Below, one piece after another: positions 34,757 through 42,501 of a DNA stretch of 64,000 bases. The notes beneath the pieces are model-generated. The model was not told where the DNA came from. It made no database searches and saw nothing but the letters and a program-made list of their open reading frames with translations. Location: positions 3,544,001 through 3,608,000 of the forward strand of contig NZ_NETK01000001.1 in NCBI RefSeq assembly GCF_002343915.1, given 5' to 3'. Each line of letters opens with the position of its first letter. Position 1 is the first letter of the stretch. The stretch comes from Nannocystis exedens (lineage in GTDB: Bacteria > Myxococcota_A > Polyangia > Nannocystales > Nannocystaceae). The position numbers and the translations under genes are program-made.

Positions 34757-36040
34757 TCAGAGCGGCGGCAACCCGACCAGCGCCGCGTGGGCGTCGGCCC
34801 ACGTCTTCATGCCGGCGCCGTCGAGGGAGTAATCGCTCGTCAGGCTCCACGGCCACGCGCCCGCGTAGCCGTTGGCGAGCAGCACGTCGAGCCGCGCGGC
34901 CGCCTGGTCGGAGGCGATGAACTCGCCCACCACCATCGGCCGGTCGAGCCCGAGGTCGGCGTACGTCTGCACCATCGGCGAGAACTGCACCGTCCCCAGC
35001 TCCGGATCGCCGCTCCACATCTGCCCGTCCATCCACGGGTAGTAGTGCGTCTGGTAGAAGTCGAGCGCCAGCGGCGGCAGCCCGTGCGAGGCCGCGAACT
35101 CGGGCGTCCACACCCGGTACCACTTGAGCGACGCCGACCCCAGCGTCACGTACGACGACGTGTGGGCATGCACCGCGTCGGCGACCGCGGCCGCGAACGC
35201 GTAGAAGTCCGCCAGCGGGACGGCATCGGCCCCGCCGTCCGGGGACGCGGCCGGCAGGTCGGAGATCGACCACTCCGGCTCGTTCATGATCTCCCACGCC
35301 AGGATCGCCGGCTCGTCGGCGAACGCCTGCAAGAGCGGCACGATCACTGCCTCGACCAGCGCCGCCCGCTTGGCCGGGTCCTTCAGCGTGTCGCTGCGCC
35401 CGCCCGTCTGTACTCCGTTGTTCTGCTGGGCCCAGAACATCCAGTGGAAGTCGAGCAGCACCGGCACCAGGTAGATGCCACGCGCCCGCGCGATCGCCAC
35501 GGCTTCTTGCATGTCCATGAAAACATGTTCGCCGAGGCCGGTCGGTGTGCCGTCGCCGGTGAACGAGATCCCCGCGCGCCCGTCGGTGAACACGAACCAC
35601 CGCGCGACGCGGAGCCCGTATCCCCGCATCGCGTCGAAGTGCGCCCCGACCTCGGCCTGCTCGGTATGCACGCCATAGGTGCCCCAGTTGTTGCCGCCGA
35701 AGTCCCCGCCGTAGTTCAGCCACGGATAGTTGGCGCCCAGCAAGAAGTAGTCGCCGTCGCCGACCGGGATCGTGCTCCCGGGAGGCACCTCGTGCTCGCC
35801 GGTCGTCCCGCTGCTCGAGCTGCTCGACGTCTCCTGCGTGGTGCTGGTCGAGCTCGTCCCCGTGGTGCTCGTGCCGGTCTCCGCTCCGGTCGTCGGCAGC
35901 GTCGACGTCGTCGTGCTCGACGTGCCCGACGTCGTCATCGCCGCGGTCGTATCGACGGCGCTGTCGATCGTGCTCTCGACCCCGCCGCCCGGCTGACAGG
36001 CGAGCGCGAACGTTCCGAGGACCAGGACGACTCGACGCAT
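34757..36040 (-). CDS. GH5-like glycoside hydrolase lipoprotein
   Basis: A 427-residue lipoprotein (MRRVVLVLGTFALAC; lipobox LAC, Cys15), a Ser/Thr linker of about 65 residues, and a TIM-barrel domain of the clan-A cellulase/mannanase type. Visible marks: LGANYPWLNYGGDFGG at its start, YGLRVARWFVF, VLLDFHWMFW, the acid/base Glu in AWEIMNEPEW, the His/Tyr segment FYQTHYYPW, and the probable nucleophile Glu in VVGEFIAS. It should cut beta-1,4-linked polysaccharides outside the cell; the exact substrate is not visible. Two degenerate dispersed copies (CATGTCC, ACATGTTC at about 35511-35530) lie in frame. Confidence 0.85.
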   Translation of the reverse strand: MRRVVLVLGTFALACQPGGGVESTIDSAVDTTAAMTTSGTSSTTTSTLPTTGAETGTSTTGTSSTSTTQETSSSSSSGTTGEHEVPPGSTIPVGDGDYFLLGANYPWLNYGGDFGGNNWGTYGVHTEQAEVGAHFDAMRGYGLRVARWFVFTDGRAGISFTGDGTPTGLGEHVFMDMQEAVAIARARGIYLVPVLLDFHWMFWAQQNNGVQTGGRSDTLKDPAKRAALVEAVIVPLLQAFADEPAILAWEIMNEPEWSISDLPAASPDGGADAVPLADFYAFAAAVADAVHAHTSSYVTLGSASLKWYRVWTPEFAASHGLPPLALDFYQTHYYPWMDGQMWSGDPELGTVQFSPMVQTYADLGLDRPMVVGEFIASDQAAARLDVLLANGYAGAWPWSLTSDYSLDGAGMKTWADAHAALVGLPPL

Positions 36041-36093
36041 TCTCCTCACGATAGCGGCGAGCGCCCCGGAGCGCATCGAGCCCACCAATAACC

Positions 36094-36124
36094 GAGGGCC
36101 GCCCGGCGACGCCGGACGGCCCTC
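36094..36124 (-). terminator. Terminator of the Cys-rich repeat gene or upstream boundary hairpin
   Basis: GAGGGCCG/CGGCCCTC stem, C-A mismatch, then CCGGC/GCCGG and a GAC loop. On the minus strand it is followed by GGTTATTGG. It lies between the GH5-like gene and the Cys-rich gene, both on the minus strand, so it most probably ends transcription from 37424. Confidence 0.55.
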
Positions 36125-36146
36125 GCGGGCTGCGAATGCCGCGTGA

Positions 36147-37424
36147 TCAGTTGGCGACGACCGCGGCGCTGATCGAGCCGGCGGCCTGCAGCTGCGCGCT
36201 GAGACGGCCGGCCGAGTCGGTGAGCAGCTTGGCCGCGTCCGGCAGCAGGCCGATCGCACAAGCGGCGCCGATCGACGCCTTGAGGTCGCCCGAGGCCTTG
36301 AGCGTGCCCGCGGCCGAGTTGATGGCGGACACGCCGGCGTCGCCGAGCGTGGCGCTGACATCGATCAGGCCCTCGGCGCGCGCCACGGCGGCCAGGAGCG
36401 CCGCGTAGCGGATCTTGAAGTTGTTGATGAAGCCCTTGAACTCGGCGCGCAGGTCGGCGTTGCCACCGGCCTCGGCGTTGAAGACGTAGTCCACGGTCAG
36501 CGACGGCGGGTAGCACTGGACGCTCGCCTCGGCCTTGGCCTCGACGGTCGCCTTGCACTCGGCCGACACCTCGGGCGGGGTCGCCTTGCCGGTGCAGCTG
36601 CCCTTGCACTCGACGTTCGCCTCGGCGGACGCCGAGCAGCGGGCCTCGGCCGACGCGTCGCAAGAGCCGCTCGGCGGGGTGTACTCGCACGAGCCGGTGC
36701 ACTTGCCCTCGCAGGTGCCGCCCGCGCCGAGATCGCAGGTGCCCTCGCACATGCCGCCGCAACGACCCTCGAAGTTGTCCTGGCCGTCGCAACGACCGCT
36801 GCAAGTGCCGTCGCAGGCCGCCGCCGCAGTGAACTCGCAGGAGCCCTTGCAGGTGCCCTCGCACTCCAGGTTGGGCGCCTGACCCTCGCAGGTCAGACCG
36901 CCGGCCGCGTGGCAGTCGGCCTGGGCGCTGGCATCGATCGCGCAGGAGCCCTCGCACTTGGCCTCGATCGAGCCGGGCTTCGCGTCGACATCGCACTCGG
37001 CGGCCGCCTTGGCGGCGATGTCGAGCTGCGCCTCGCAGCGCGCCGGCTCGGCCTTGATCTTCAGACCCGCCTCGACGTCGATGTACGCCTGCAGCTTGGC
37101 CTGGAGCGCTGCCTTGAAGTCACCGCCGACCTCGGCGCCGACGAGCCCGTAGAGCGCGGCGACCTCGGCCTGGATGTCGGCGGCAGTGGCGTTGATCGCC
37201 CCGGAGACATCGAGCGTCGCGCTGAAGAACGAGTCGATCTCGGCGATGCCGGAGACGTTGAACTTGCCGTTGACGAACGCCTCGCTGTCGCAGACGAGAC
37301 CGCACTGCTCCGCGAGGTTACCGACCTCGTCGCAGCCCTGCGTAGCGGTGAGCGACAGACCGGCAATGAGGCCGCCGGCGATCAACCCAAAGGATCCCAT
37401 TCGATTCGTGATCATGATCTTCAC
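36147..37424 (-). CDS. Cys-rich CxGxC-repeat lipoprotein
   Basis: A 425-residue exported protein. The GTG at 37424 is chosen because AAGGAG precedes it by 4 bp; an ATG at 37415 is an alternative. A signal peptide ends LTATQGC. The centre (about 155-305) is built of short repeats with Cys two to four residues apart (CEGSCAI, CEGTCKGSCEF, CDGTCSGRCDG, CGGMCEGTCDL, CEGKCTGSC, CKGSC), with Ala-rich helical flanks (ATLDVSGAINATAADIQAEVA, VSAINSAAGTLKASGDLKAS). The repeats suggest disulfide-stabilised or metal-binding strings on the surface. I do not recognise a named family. Confidence 0.78.
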   Translation of the reverse strand: MKIMITNRMGSFGLIAGGLIAGLSLTATQGCDEVGNLAEQCGLVCDSEAFVNGKFNVSGIAEIDSFFSATLDVSGAINATAADIQAEVAALYGLVGAEVGGDFKAALQAKLQAYIDVEAGLKIKAEPARCEAQLDIAAKAAAECDVDAKPGSIEAKCEGSCAIDASAQADCHAAGGLTCEGQAPNLECEGTCKGSCEFTAAAACDGTCSGRCDGQDNFEGRCGGMCEGTCDLGAGGTCEGKCTGSCEYTPPSGSCDASAEARCSASAEANVECKGSCTGKATPPEVSAECKATVEAKAEASVQCYPPSLTVDYVFNAEAGGNADLRAEFKGFINNFKIRYAALLAAVARAEGLIDVSATLGDAGVSAINSAAGTLKASGDLKASIGAACAIGLLPDAAKLLTDSAGRLSAQLQAAGSISAAVVAN

Positions 37425-37428
37425 TTTG

Positions 37429-37434
37429 CTCCTT
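37429..37434 (-). promoter_or_regulatory. Shine-Dalgarno AAGGAG of the Cys-rich gene
   Basis: AAGGAG on the minus strand, 4 bp before the GTG and 13 bp before the ATG. A clear SD is uncommon in this window and decides the start choice. Confidence 0.5.
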
Positions 37435-37571
37435 ACCAAGCTCTGCGATGAACTCGTCGGTGGTTTCCACGGAATTCTCGCCGCATGGGGGCGGGTGCAG
37501 GCGCAACCCGCGTCAGACGGTCGAGATGGTCCCATGACCGAAGGACCCTGCAAAGCCCCTTTAAAAGGGAA

Positions 37572-37610
37572 CGAGCCCGGGCGCAGCAAAAAGGCACTGC
37601 GCCGGGCTCG
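37572..37610 (-). terminator. Rho-independent terminator after the EEP gene
   Basis: CGAGCCCGG-CGCAG pairs with CTGCG-CCGGGCTCG (one bulged G), with an A/G-rich loop. On the minus strand it is followed by TTCCCTTTT. It is about 200 bp downstream of the EEP gene. Confidence 0.6.
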
Positions 37611-37815
37611 TCACGAACTGCAAATTGACCGCCCAGGGGAGGGAGGTTAGCTTTGCAAGGTTCGCTCGCGAAGACAGGACCAGACATGGAAGCCGATGGT
37701 GCCCTTGGACTGCGCGACCGCGCAAATCTTCAGCCGGGCCGGGCGGGTTTACCATGCTCCTCGCCGTGCGCCAGCAATGTCCGCGCGCGAAACCGACGCG
37801 GACCCAACTTCTGTA

Positions 37816-38778
37816 TCAGGGGTCGTCGTCGGGACCGCGCTCGAAGTCGAAGATGACCGGGCAGTGGTCGCTCAGGTCGGCGTAGTCGCGCTCGGGATGG
37901 GTCGGGGTCGAGCGGAAAGGCCGGCAGGCATGACGCGCGCAGTGTAGGAGTGGTTCGGCGTGTACCTTCTCGACCTCGGCGGCGAGGCGCCCGCGGACCC
38001 ACACCAGGTCGAGCAAGGATGGTTCGTGCCAGGCATCGCGCCGGCCCCCATCCCAGTAGGCCGAGCAGCCTGAGCTGTTGACCACTCGCTGCAGACCGAC
38101 TGCGCCGAGCCGCGCATCGAGGGCCTGCAGCTCCTCGTCGGGCCCGCCCCGGGTAGGCCCTGTGGCGTTGAAATCGCCGAGGACGATGACATCGTCGTCA
38201 TCCCGCGCGATCTCCTCGACGATCCCGGCCAGCACCTCCCACTGCGAGCGACGCAGCGCGTAGCCCTCGTCGCGCGCCTTGAGGTGCACCACCAGCACGT
38301 GGAAGTCGGGCCCCCCGCCGCGGGCTCGCAAGTAGCCCGAAAGGCCAGGCCGCACTTGACCGCCCATCGTCAGCGGCTCGTGCTCTCGCGGCGCGCCGAT
38401 CAGCTCGAACACGGCCGGGTCGTAGAGGAAGCCGAGCCGCTGGTCGTTGCGCCCGCCGGTCGCCGACAGCACCAGCTCCCAGCCGGGCATCGACTGCTTC
38501 AGTTGTTCGGCGTCGTGGATCTCCTGCACCGCGATCACGTCGGCGGCGAGCGCCGGCAAGCGAGCGGCCAGGCGTGCGAGGTCGTGCCCCTCTTCGGGGA
38601 AGTTGCGCAGGTTCCAGGTGGCCACCCGCAGCTGGTCCGCGGACCTGCCCGGCGCGGCGCCCTCCCCGGGCAACCCCCACCAGCGGCGCAAGGGCTCGCC
38701 CACGAGCGACCACGCCAGCACCAGCGCGAGCACCAGCACGGGGCCGAGCCACCGCGGCCGTCGTCTCCGACTCGCCAC
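37816..38778 (-). CDS. EEP family phosphohydrolase with N-terminal membrane anchor (paralogue)
   Basis: A 320-residue paralogue of the 20843-21742 gene. A basic start, MASRRRRPRW, then a transmembrane helix (LGPVLVLALVLAWSLV), then the EEP fold: VATWNLRNF, AVQEIHD, VVHLKARDEG, VIVLGDFNATG, the catalytic end DLSDHCPVIFDF. Mg2+-dependent cleavage of phosphodiesters, possibly extracellular DNA or phospholipid headgroups, is inferred. Coupled by a 3-bp gap to the unknown gene upstream. Confidence 0.85.
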   Translation of the reverse strand: MASRRRRPRWLGPVLVLALVLAWSLVGEPLRRWWGLPGEGAAPGRSADQLRVATWNLRNFPEEGHDLARLAARLPALAADVIAVQEIHDAEQLKQSMPGWELVLSATGGRNDQRLGFLYDPAVFELIGAPREHEPLTMGGQVRPGLSGYLRARGGGPDFHVLVVHLKARDEGYALRRSQWEVLAGIVEEIARDDDDVIVLGDFNATGPTRGGPDEELQALDARLGAVGLQRVVNSSGCSAYWDGGRRDAWHEPSLLDLVWVRGRLAAEVEKVHAEPLLHCARHACRPFRSTPTHPERDYADLSDHCPVIFDFERGPDDDP

Positions 38779-38781
38779 GCC

Positions 38782-39345
38782 TCAGGCCTCGAACTCGTAC
38801 TCGGTGAAACCGAGCTCGAAGGTACACGCCAGCCCCGGCGCGATCGCAGTCGGCGGGCTCGCGGCGTGCTGCACCACGTACGGACCGGCCAGGCGCACCA
38901 CCGCCTCCGGCGCGTGGGCAAGACCTGTCCCAAAGGTCAGCCGCCTCCCTCCGCCCGGCGCGTCCGCCTGCGCGAGCAGCTGCAGCGCAGTCACCTCCTC
39001 CGGGCCCTGGGCGTAGACGTCGCAGCCGGCCGCGTCGGCGGCGGTCTGCTCGACCTCGACCTCGACGCGCATCGACCAGCCGCGGCGCGTCGCCCGGCGC
39101 TGGAGATCGGCGAGCAGGTCGGCGGCCGCGAACTCGTGGATGTCGTCGTCGTCGAGCGCCCCGGGCTGACCGACCGGCAGCGCCACGGTGTAGACCGGGC
39201 AGAACACCGCGCCCCCGTGCGGATCGCCGACGCCGAACACGCAGCGCAGCGCGATCAGGCCGGGGGCGGTACATGCATGTTCGGACATGTCCCTCGGGAC
39301 ACCGTCATCGCGCCGGGCGGCGACCAGACGCAGCCGCATGGACAT
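38782..39345 (-). CDS. Hypothetical protein after rpsU
   Basis: A 187-residue protein with no recognised domain. The middle is acidic (GALDDDDIHEF) and the end is beta-rich (GPYVVQH, GLACTFELGFTEYEFEA). The first 20 residues include dispersed-element sequence; Met20 (39288), itself inside the element, is an alternative start. It lies 17 bp downstream of rpsU, and its stop is 3 bp before the EEP gene start, so rpsU, this gene and EEP may form one transcript. Confidence 0.55.
   Translation of the reverse strand: MSMRLRLVAARRDDGVPRDMSEHACTAPGLIALRCVFGVGDPHGGAVFCPVYTVALPVGQPGALDDDDIHEFAAADLLADLQRRATRRGWSMRVEVEVEQTAADAAGCDVYAQGPEEVTALQLLAQADAPGGGRRLTFGTGLAHAPEAVVRLAGPYVVQHAASPPTAIAPGLACTFELGFTEYEFEA
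39276..39285 (+). repeat. Dispersed half-site TTCGGACATG
   Basis: Exact 10-mer, next to the exact hairpin at 39284-39297. Confidence 0.7.
39284..39297. repeat. Dispersed hairpin TGTCC-CTCG-GGACA
   Basis: Exact paired form at the 5' end of the unknown gene; a second hairpin is 50 bp away beside rpsU. Confidence 0.75.
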
Positions 39346-39358
39346 GTCCGAAAGGACT
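39343..39358. repeat. Dispersed hairpin TGTCC-GAAA-GGACT after rpsU
   Basis: Contains an exact half-site CATGTCCGAA (39343-39352) and lies one to two bases after the rpsU stop, also covering the next gene's start. Confidence 0.7.
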
Positions 39359-39359
39359 G

Positions 39360-39674
39360 CTAGGCCTCGCCGCGCATCATCGGCCGCTTGCGCTGGCGAC
39401 GCTTGCGGCGGCGCTCGGCCTCACGGAGCTTGCGCTTCATCTTGACGCTCGGCTTCTCGTAGTGGCGGCGGCGCTTGATCTCGCGGAGCACGCCCTCGCT
39501 GGCCATCAGGCGGCGGAGCTTGCGGATCGCCCGCTCGACGCCGCGCTCGTCGACCTTGACCTCCAGCGGGCGGCCCGTCACCGGCCGATGATCGTTCACG
39601 GTGGTGGCGGGGTTCGGGAGCGGCTCGCGGCGCTGGTTGTAGTCGGAGAACTCTTCGTCGGTTTGGCGGGCCAT
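39360..39674 (-). CDS. rpsU: 30S ribosomal protein S21
   Basis: A 104-residue bS21. The core RPLEVKVDERGVERAIRKLRRLMASEGVLREIKRRRHYEKPSVKMKRKLREAERRRKRRQRK is the standard S21 sequence. The first about 30 residues (ARQTDEEFSDYNQRREPL) are an extension beyond the usual about 60-70. It binds the 30S platform near the mRNA start site. The ATG is the only clear start. Confidence 0.93.
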   Translation of the reverse strand: MARQTDEEFSDYNQRREPLPNPATTVNDHRPVTGRPLEVKVDERGVERAIRKLRRLMASEGVLREIKRRRHYEKPSVKMKRKLREAERRRKRRQRKRPMMRGEA

Positions 39675-39737
39675 GGTGAAGGCCGCAATGGATAGGAGAT
39701 CCCGCGGCGGCGGTCAAGCGGCCCGCCTGGCCGTGGT

Positions 39738-40517
39738 TCACCCGCCGGCGACCCCGCCGGCGGCCGACCGCCCGCCGTCGACGGCGATGACTTGCCCGCT
39801 GACGAAGGCGCTGCGGGCCAGAAACAGCACGGTCTCGGCCACGTCTTCCGGCGTGCCGATCCGCCGGAGCGGGATCGCGCGCATAATCCGCGCGCGGATC
39901 TCCGACCCCTCGGCGAACCGCGGATCCCCCTCTTCCGGCCAGGCGACGGTGCCGGGGGCGACGCCGTTGACCCGCACCGCCGGCGCCAGCTCGATCGCCA
40001 GCGCCTTCGTCGCCATCAGCAGCGCAGCCTTGGCGGTGCAGTGATCGAGGTAGCCCCGCCACGGCTGCAGCCCCGCGACGTCGAGGATGTTGACCACCGC
40101 CCCGCGCGCCGCGGTCAACGCCGGCGCCAGCGCCCGCACCAGCGACAGCGGCGCCACCAGGTTCACCTCGAGCACGCGCCGGAGATCGTCGTCGCTGCGG
40201 GCCGTGAACTCGCCGCGCTCGAAGCTCGCCGCGCTGTTGACCAGCAGGTCCAACCGGCCCCCGGCGGGCCCCTGCGGGTCGAGCACCCGCACGGCGAGAG
40301 CCGCTCGCGCCGGCTCCGCCGCGAGATCGGCCTGGATCGTGCCGACGCACCTCGCCCCCAGCTCCTCGGCCAGCTCGGCCGCCGCGGCCTCGCTCCGGTG
40401 ATAGTGCAACCACACGCGATAGCCCGCGCCCGCCAGCCTGGTGAGGATCGCCCGTCCCACGCGGACAGCCGCGCCCGTGACCAGCGCGATCGGCGCCACC
40501 TGCTCAGAGTCTTCCAT
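39738..40517 (-). CDS. SDR oxidoreductase, pteridine-reductase-like
   Basis: A 259-residue short-chain dehydrogenase with TGAAVRVG (14-21) for NADPH, the pattern of pteridine reductases. Asp146 takes the place of the usual Ser, as in PTR1-type enzymes (Asp-Tyr-Lys triad). The Tyr is replaced by His159 (HCTAK, with Lys163) at the right spacing. It sits next to a MerR gene and folE, so dihydropterin reduction in folate or tetrahydrobiopterin metabolism is the best inference. If the Tyr is truly lost, activity may be altered. It is divergent from the merR gene. Confidence 0.8.
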   Translation of the reverse strand: MEDSEQVAPIALVTGAAVRVGRAILTRLAGAGYRVWLHYHRSEAAAAELAEELGARCVGTIQADLAAEPARAALAVRVLDPQGPAGGRLDLLVNSAASFERGEFTARSDDDLRRVLEVNLVAPLSLVRALAPALTAARGAVVNILDVAGLQPWRGYLDHCTAKAALLMATKALAIELAPAVRVNGVAPGTVAWPEEGDPRFAEGSEIRARIMRAIPLRRIGTPEDVAETVLFLARSAFVSGQVIAVDGGRSAAGGVAGG

Positions 40518-40575
40518 GACGCGCAGAGCCTACCGATCTCACGCGCCGGCGCCACCGACAAACCCTCTCGCAATA

Positions 40576-40605
40576 TTGACTGTTACGATAGGTAATGCGT
40601 ACGGT
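40576..40605 (+). promoter_or_regulatory. MerR-type promoter with dyad in the spacer
   Basis: TTGACT (40576-40581), about 18 bp, then TACGGT (40600-40605). The spacer contains the inverted repeat TTAC-GATAG-GTAA (40583-40595). An over-long spacer with central dyad is the MerR operator layout. The ATG at 40612 is seven bases past the -10, so the mRNA may be leaderless. Confidence 0.5.
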
Positions 40606-40611
40606 TTTACC

Positions 40612-41097
40612 ATGTCGGGGATGGAACGGACGCTCAGTTTGAAGGACATGCTGGCCGGAAGCGGCTGCACACCGCGAACCGTGCGGTTTTATGAGCGTGA
40701 GGGGTTACTGCGGGCCACGCGGACGCGAGGGGGGCACCGCGCGTTTTCGCCCGACGAGCTCGACCGTCTCAACTTCATCGTCGCCCTGCGCGAGGCCGGC
40801 TGGTCGCTCGAGGAGATCGCCGAGCTGCTCGCGACTCGCGGCACCGCCACCAACGACCGCGAGGCGTGCCAGCGGCTCGACCGAACCCTGAGCGCGCGGC
40901 TCGGCGAGCTCGAGCGCAAGCTCGACGTGCTCACGCGCCTGCGCGCCGACCTCGAGGGGACTCGCCAGGCCCTCGCGGTGTGCCGCGACTGCACCCAGGC
41001 GGCCCCTGACCGCGCGTGCTGCCTCGGCTGCACGCGCCTGCCGGAGCCGGCCGAGCTGCCGCGAGGCTTCCGCCTGACCTGGCGCGGCGAAGGCTAG
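40612..41097 (+). CDS. MerR-family transcriptional regulator
   Basis: A 161-residue regulator: winged-helix N-terminus (LSLKDMLAGSGCTPRTVRFYEREGLLRATRTRGGHRAFSPDELDRLNFIVALREAG), coiled-coil dimerisation helix (about 75-120), and a C-terminal Cys cluster (CRDC...CCLGC), which could bind a metal or Fe-S centre. The ligand is unknown. It is divergent from the SDR and 42 bp upstream of folE; it could control either side. ATG 40612 or 40621 could both serve as start. Confidence 0.85.
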   Translation: MSGMERTLSLKDMLAGSGCTPRTVRFYEREGLLRATRTRGGHRAFSPDELDRLNFIVALREAGWSLEEIAELLATRGTATNDREACQRLDRTLSARLGELERKLDVLTRLRADLEGTRQALAVCRDCTQAAPDRACCLGCTRLPEPAELPRGFRLTWRGEG

Positions 41098-41139
41098 CGC
41101 ACGTGCCCCGTCCACGCGGACCGGGTATATCGAGACGAC

Positions 41140-41727
41140 GTGCCCACTCCCAAGCGCGCTGAACCACAGCCCGCGGTGAGCGACCGCCAGATGGCTCTCG
41201 AGCAGGCGATCGCGTCGCTCCTCGACGCCTGCGGGCTCGACCGCCAGCACAAAGACTTCACGAGCACGCCGAGTCGAGTCGCGCGCGTCTGGTCGCAGGA
41301 GTTCTTGTCCGGCTTCGACATGGACCCGGCCAAGATCCTCGGCGACCCGGTCGAGGGCGAGGGTGAATCGGCGCTCGTCGTGGTGCGCGGGATCCCCTTT
41401 CACGGGCTCTGCCCGCACCACTTGCTCCCCTACACCGGCACGGCCACCGTCGCCTATCTCCCCGCCGCCAAGCTCGCGGGCTTCGGGCGGCTCGCCGATC
41501 TCGTCGCCTGTTTCACGCGCCGCCTCACCCTGCAAGAGCGCGCCTGCAACGACGTCGTCGACGCGTTGGTCGAGCACCTCGGCGCGCGCGGGGCCGGCTG
41601 CGTCATGCGTGGGCGCCACACCTGCCTCAGCATCCCCGACAACAAGCACGGCGCCGAGGTCGTCACCAGCTCGGTGCGCGGCGAGCTGTCAGGGCGGCCC
41701 GACTTGCAGGCCCAGCTGTTCGCGTGA
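41140..41727 (+). CDS. folE: GTP cyclohydrolase I
   Basis: A 195-residue FolE that converts GTP to dihydroneopterin triphosphate, the first step of folate biosynthesis. Zn ligands Cys91 and Cys162 (GLCPHHLLPY, RHTCLSIPDNK) with His93/His94 nearby, and the GTP-binding FGRLADLVACFTRRLTLQE, are in place. The GTG start gives the usual N-terminal extension. The stop overlaps the next gene's start (GTGA). Confidence 0.94.
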   Translation: MPTPKRAEPQPAVSDRQMALEQAIASLLDACGLDRQHKDFTSTPSRVARVWSQEFLSGFDMDPAKILGDPVEGEGESALVVVRGIPFHGLCPHHLLPYTGTATVAYLPAAKLAGFGRLADLVACFTRRLTLQERACNDVVDALVEHLGARGAGCVMRGRHTCLSIPDNKHGAEVVTSSVRGELSGRPDLQAQLFA

Positions 41728-42410
41728 CCGGGCTCCGCCTCTATCTCGTCCGCCACGGCGAGCCTGTCAATTCGGACATGTTCATCGGGCACGCCGACGT
41801 CGGGCTGTCGGCCCGCGGCCTCCGGCAGGCCGAAGCGGTCGCCCAGGCGCTGGCCGACGTCCCGCTGCGGGCGATCTACAGCTCCGACCTCGAGCGGGCC
41901 ACGATCGGCGCCGCGCGGATCGCCGCCGCCCGACCTGAGCATCCTGCGCCGCTGGCCCTGCCCGCGCTCCGCGAGATGAACCTCGGCGTGCTCGAGCGTG
42001 TGGCCTTCCGCGACGGACGCGCACGAGTGCCCGAGCTCGCCAGCGTGGGTTACGACGACCTCCTCGACCATCGCTTCCCCGGCGGAGAGAGCGTCCGCGA
42101 CCTCGCCGGACGGGTCGTCCCCTGCATCACCGCGCTCGTCGCTCGCCACCTGCGAGCTCCGGACGAGCCGCGTCGCAGCCCGCCCCCAGCGATCGCCGTC
42201 GTCGCCCACAACACCGTCAACCGCGTCGTCCTTGCTTGCGCAGCGGGCCTCGGGCCGGCCGGCTACTCGCGCTTCGAGCAGGCCCACGGTTCGCTCAGCC
42301 GGGTCGACTTTCCTGACACCTGGAGCTCTGCGGACCCATGGGCGGCCACGCGGATCGGGCTGGTCAATTGGCTGCCCGAGGCGATCGAAGCGAGCGGCCG
42401 GAGCCGCTAG
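41724..42410 (+). CDS. Histidine phosphatase superfamily protein
   Basis: A 228-residue phosphoglycerate-mutase-like phosphatase. RHG with the phospho-accepting His is at the start (LYLVRHGEP), then a Glu-bearing loop (REMNLG) and a second His in VVAHNTVNRVVL. The family includes CobC and phosphatases of small phosphorylated metabolites. The four-base overlap with folE suggests coupling to pterin metabolism, perhaps a dihydroneopterin phosphate phosphatase, which is inference. A half-site lies in frame at 41771-41780. Confidence 0.85.
   Translation: MTGLRLYLVRHGEPVNSDMFIGHADVGLSARGLRQAEAVAQALADVPLRAIYSSDLERATIGAARIAAARPEHPAPLALPALREMNLGVLERVAFRDGRARVPELASVGYDDLLDHRFPGGESVRDLAGRVVPCITALVARHLRAPDEPRRSPPPAIAVVAHNTVNRVVLACAAGLGPAGYSRFEQAHGSLSRVDFPDTWSSADPWAATRIGLVNWLPEAIEASGRSR
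41771..41780 (+). repeat. Dispersed half-site TTCGGACATG
   Basis: Exact 10-mer within the histidine phosphatase gene, encoding NSDMF, with rare AAT and CCT codons just upstream. Confidence 0.65.
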
Positions 42411-42501
42411 AGCAATTCCTGCGCGTTTGTGCCCGGGCCGGCCTGTCGGCCCGCGGACTGGTGGCGGCCGGCAGCACGCGGGGTATAAAGCAGCGTCGCC
42501 C

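Larger units (their letters stand above)
37425..37815. other. Intergenic region upstream of the Cys-rich gene
   Basis: About 390 bp without a gene. It holds the terminator at 37572-37610 and a palindrome near 37557-37570 (CCCCTTTAAAAGGG). Long for this window, so it may carry a promoter and 5' leader. Confidence 0.45.

Noticed and set aside
30939..35723. A 1594-residue protein extending above 34604
   Set aside because: The extension reads through the GH5-like gene's other frame; the lipoprotein-like start at 34604 is better.
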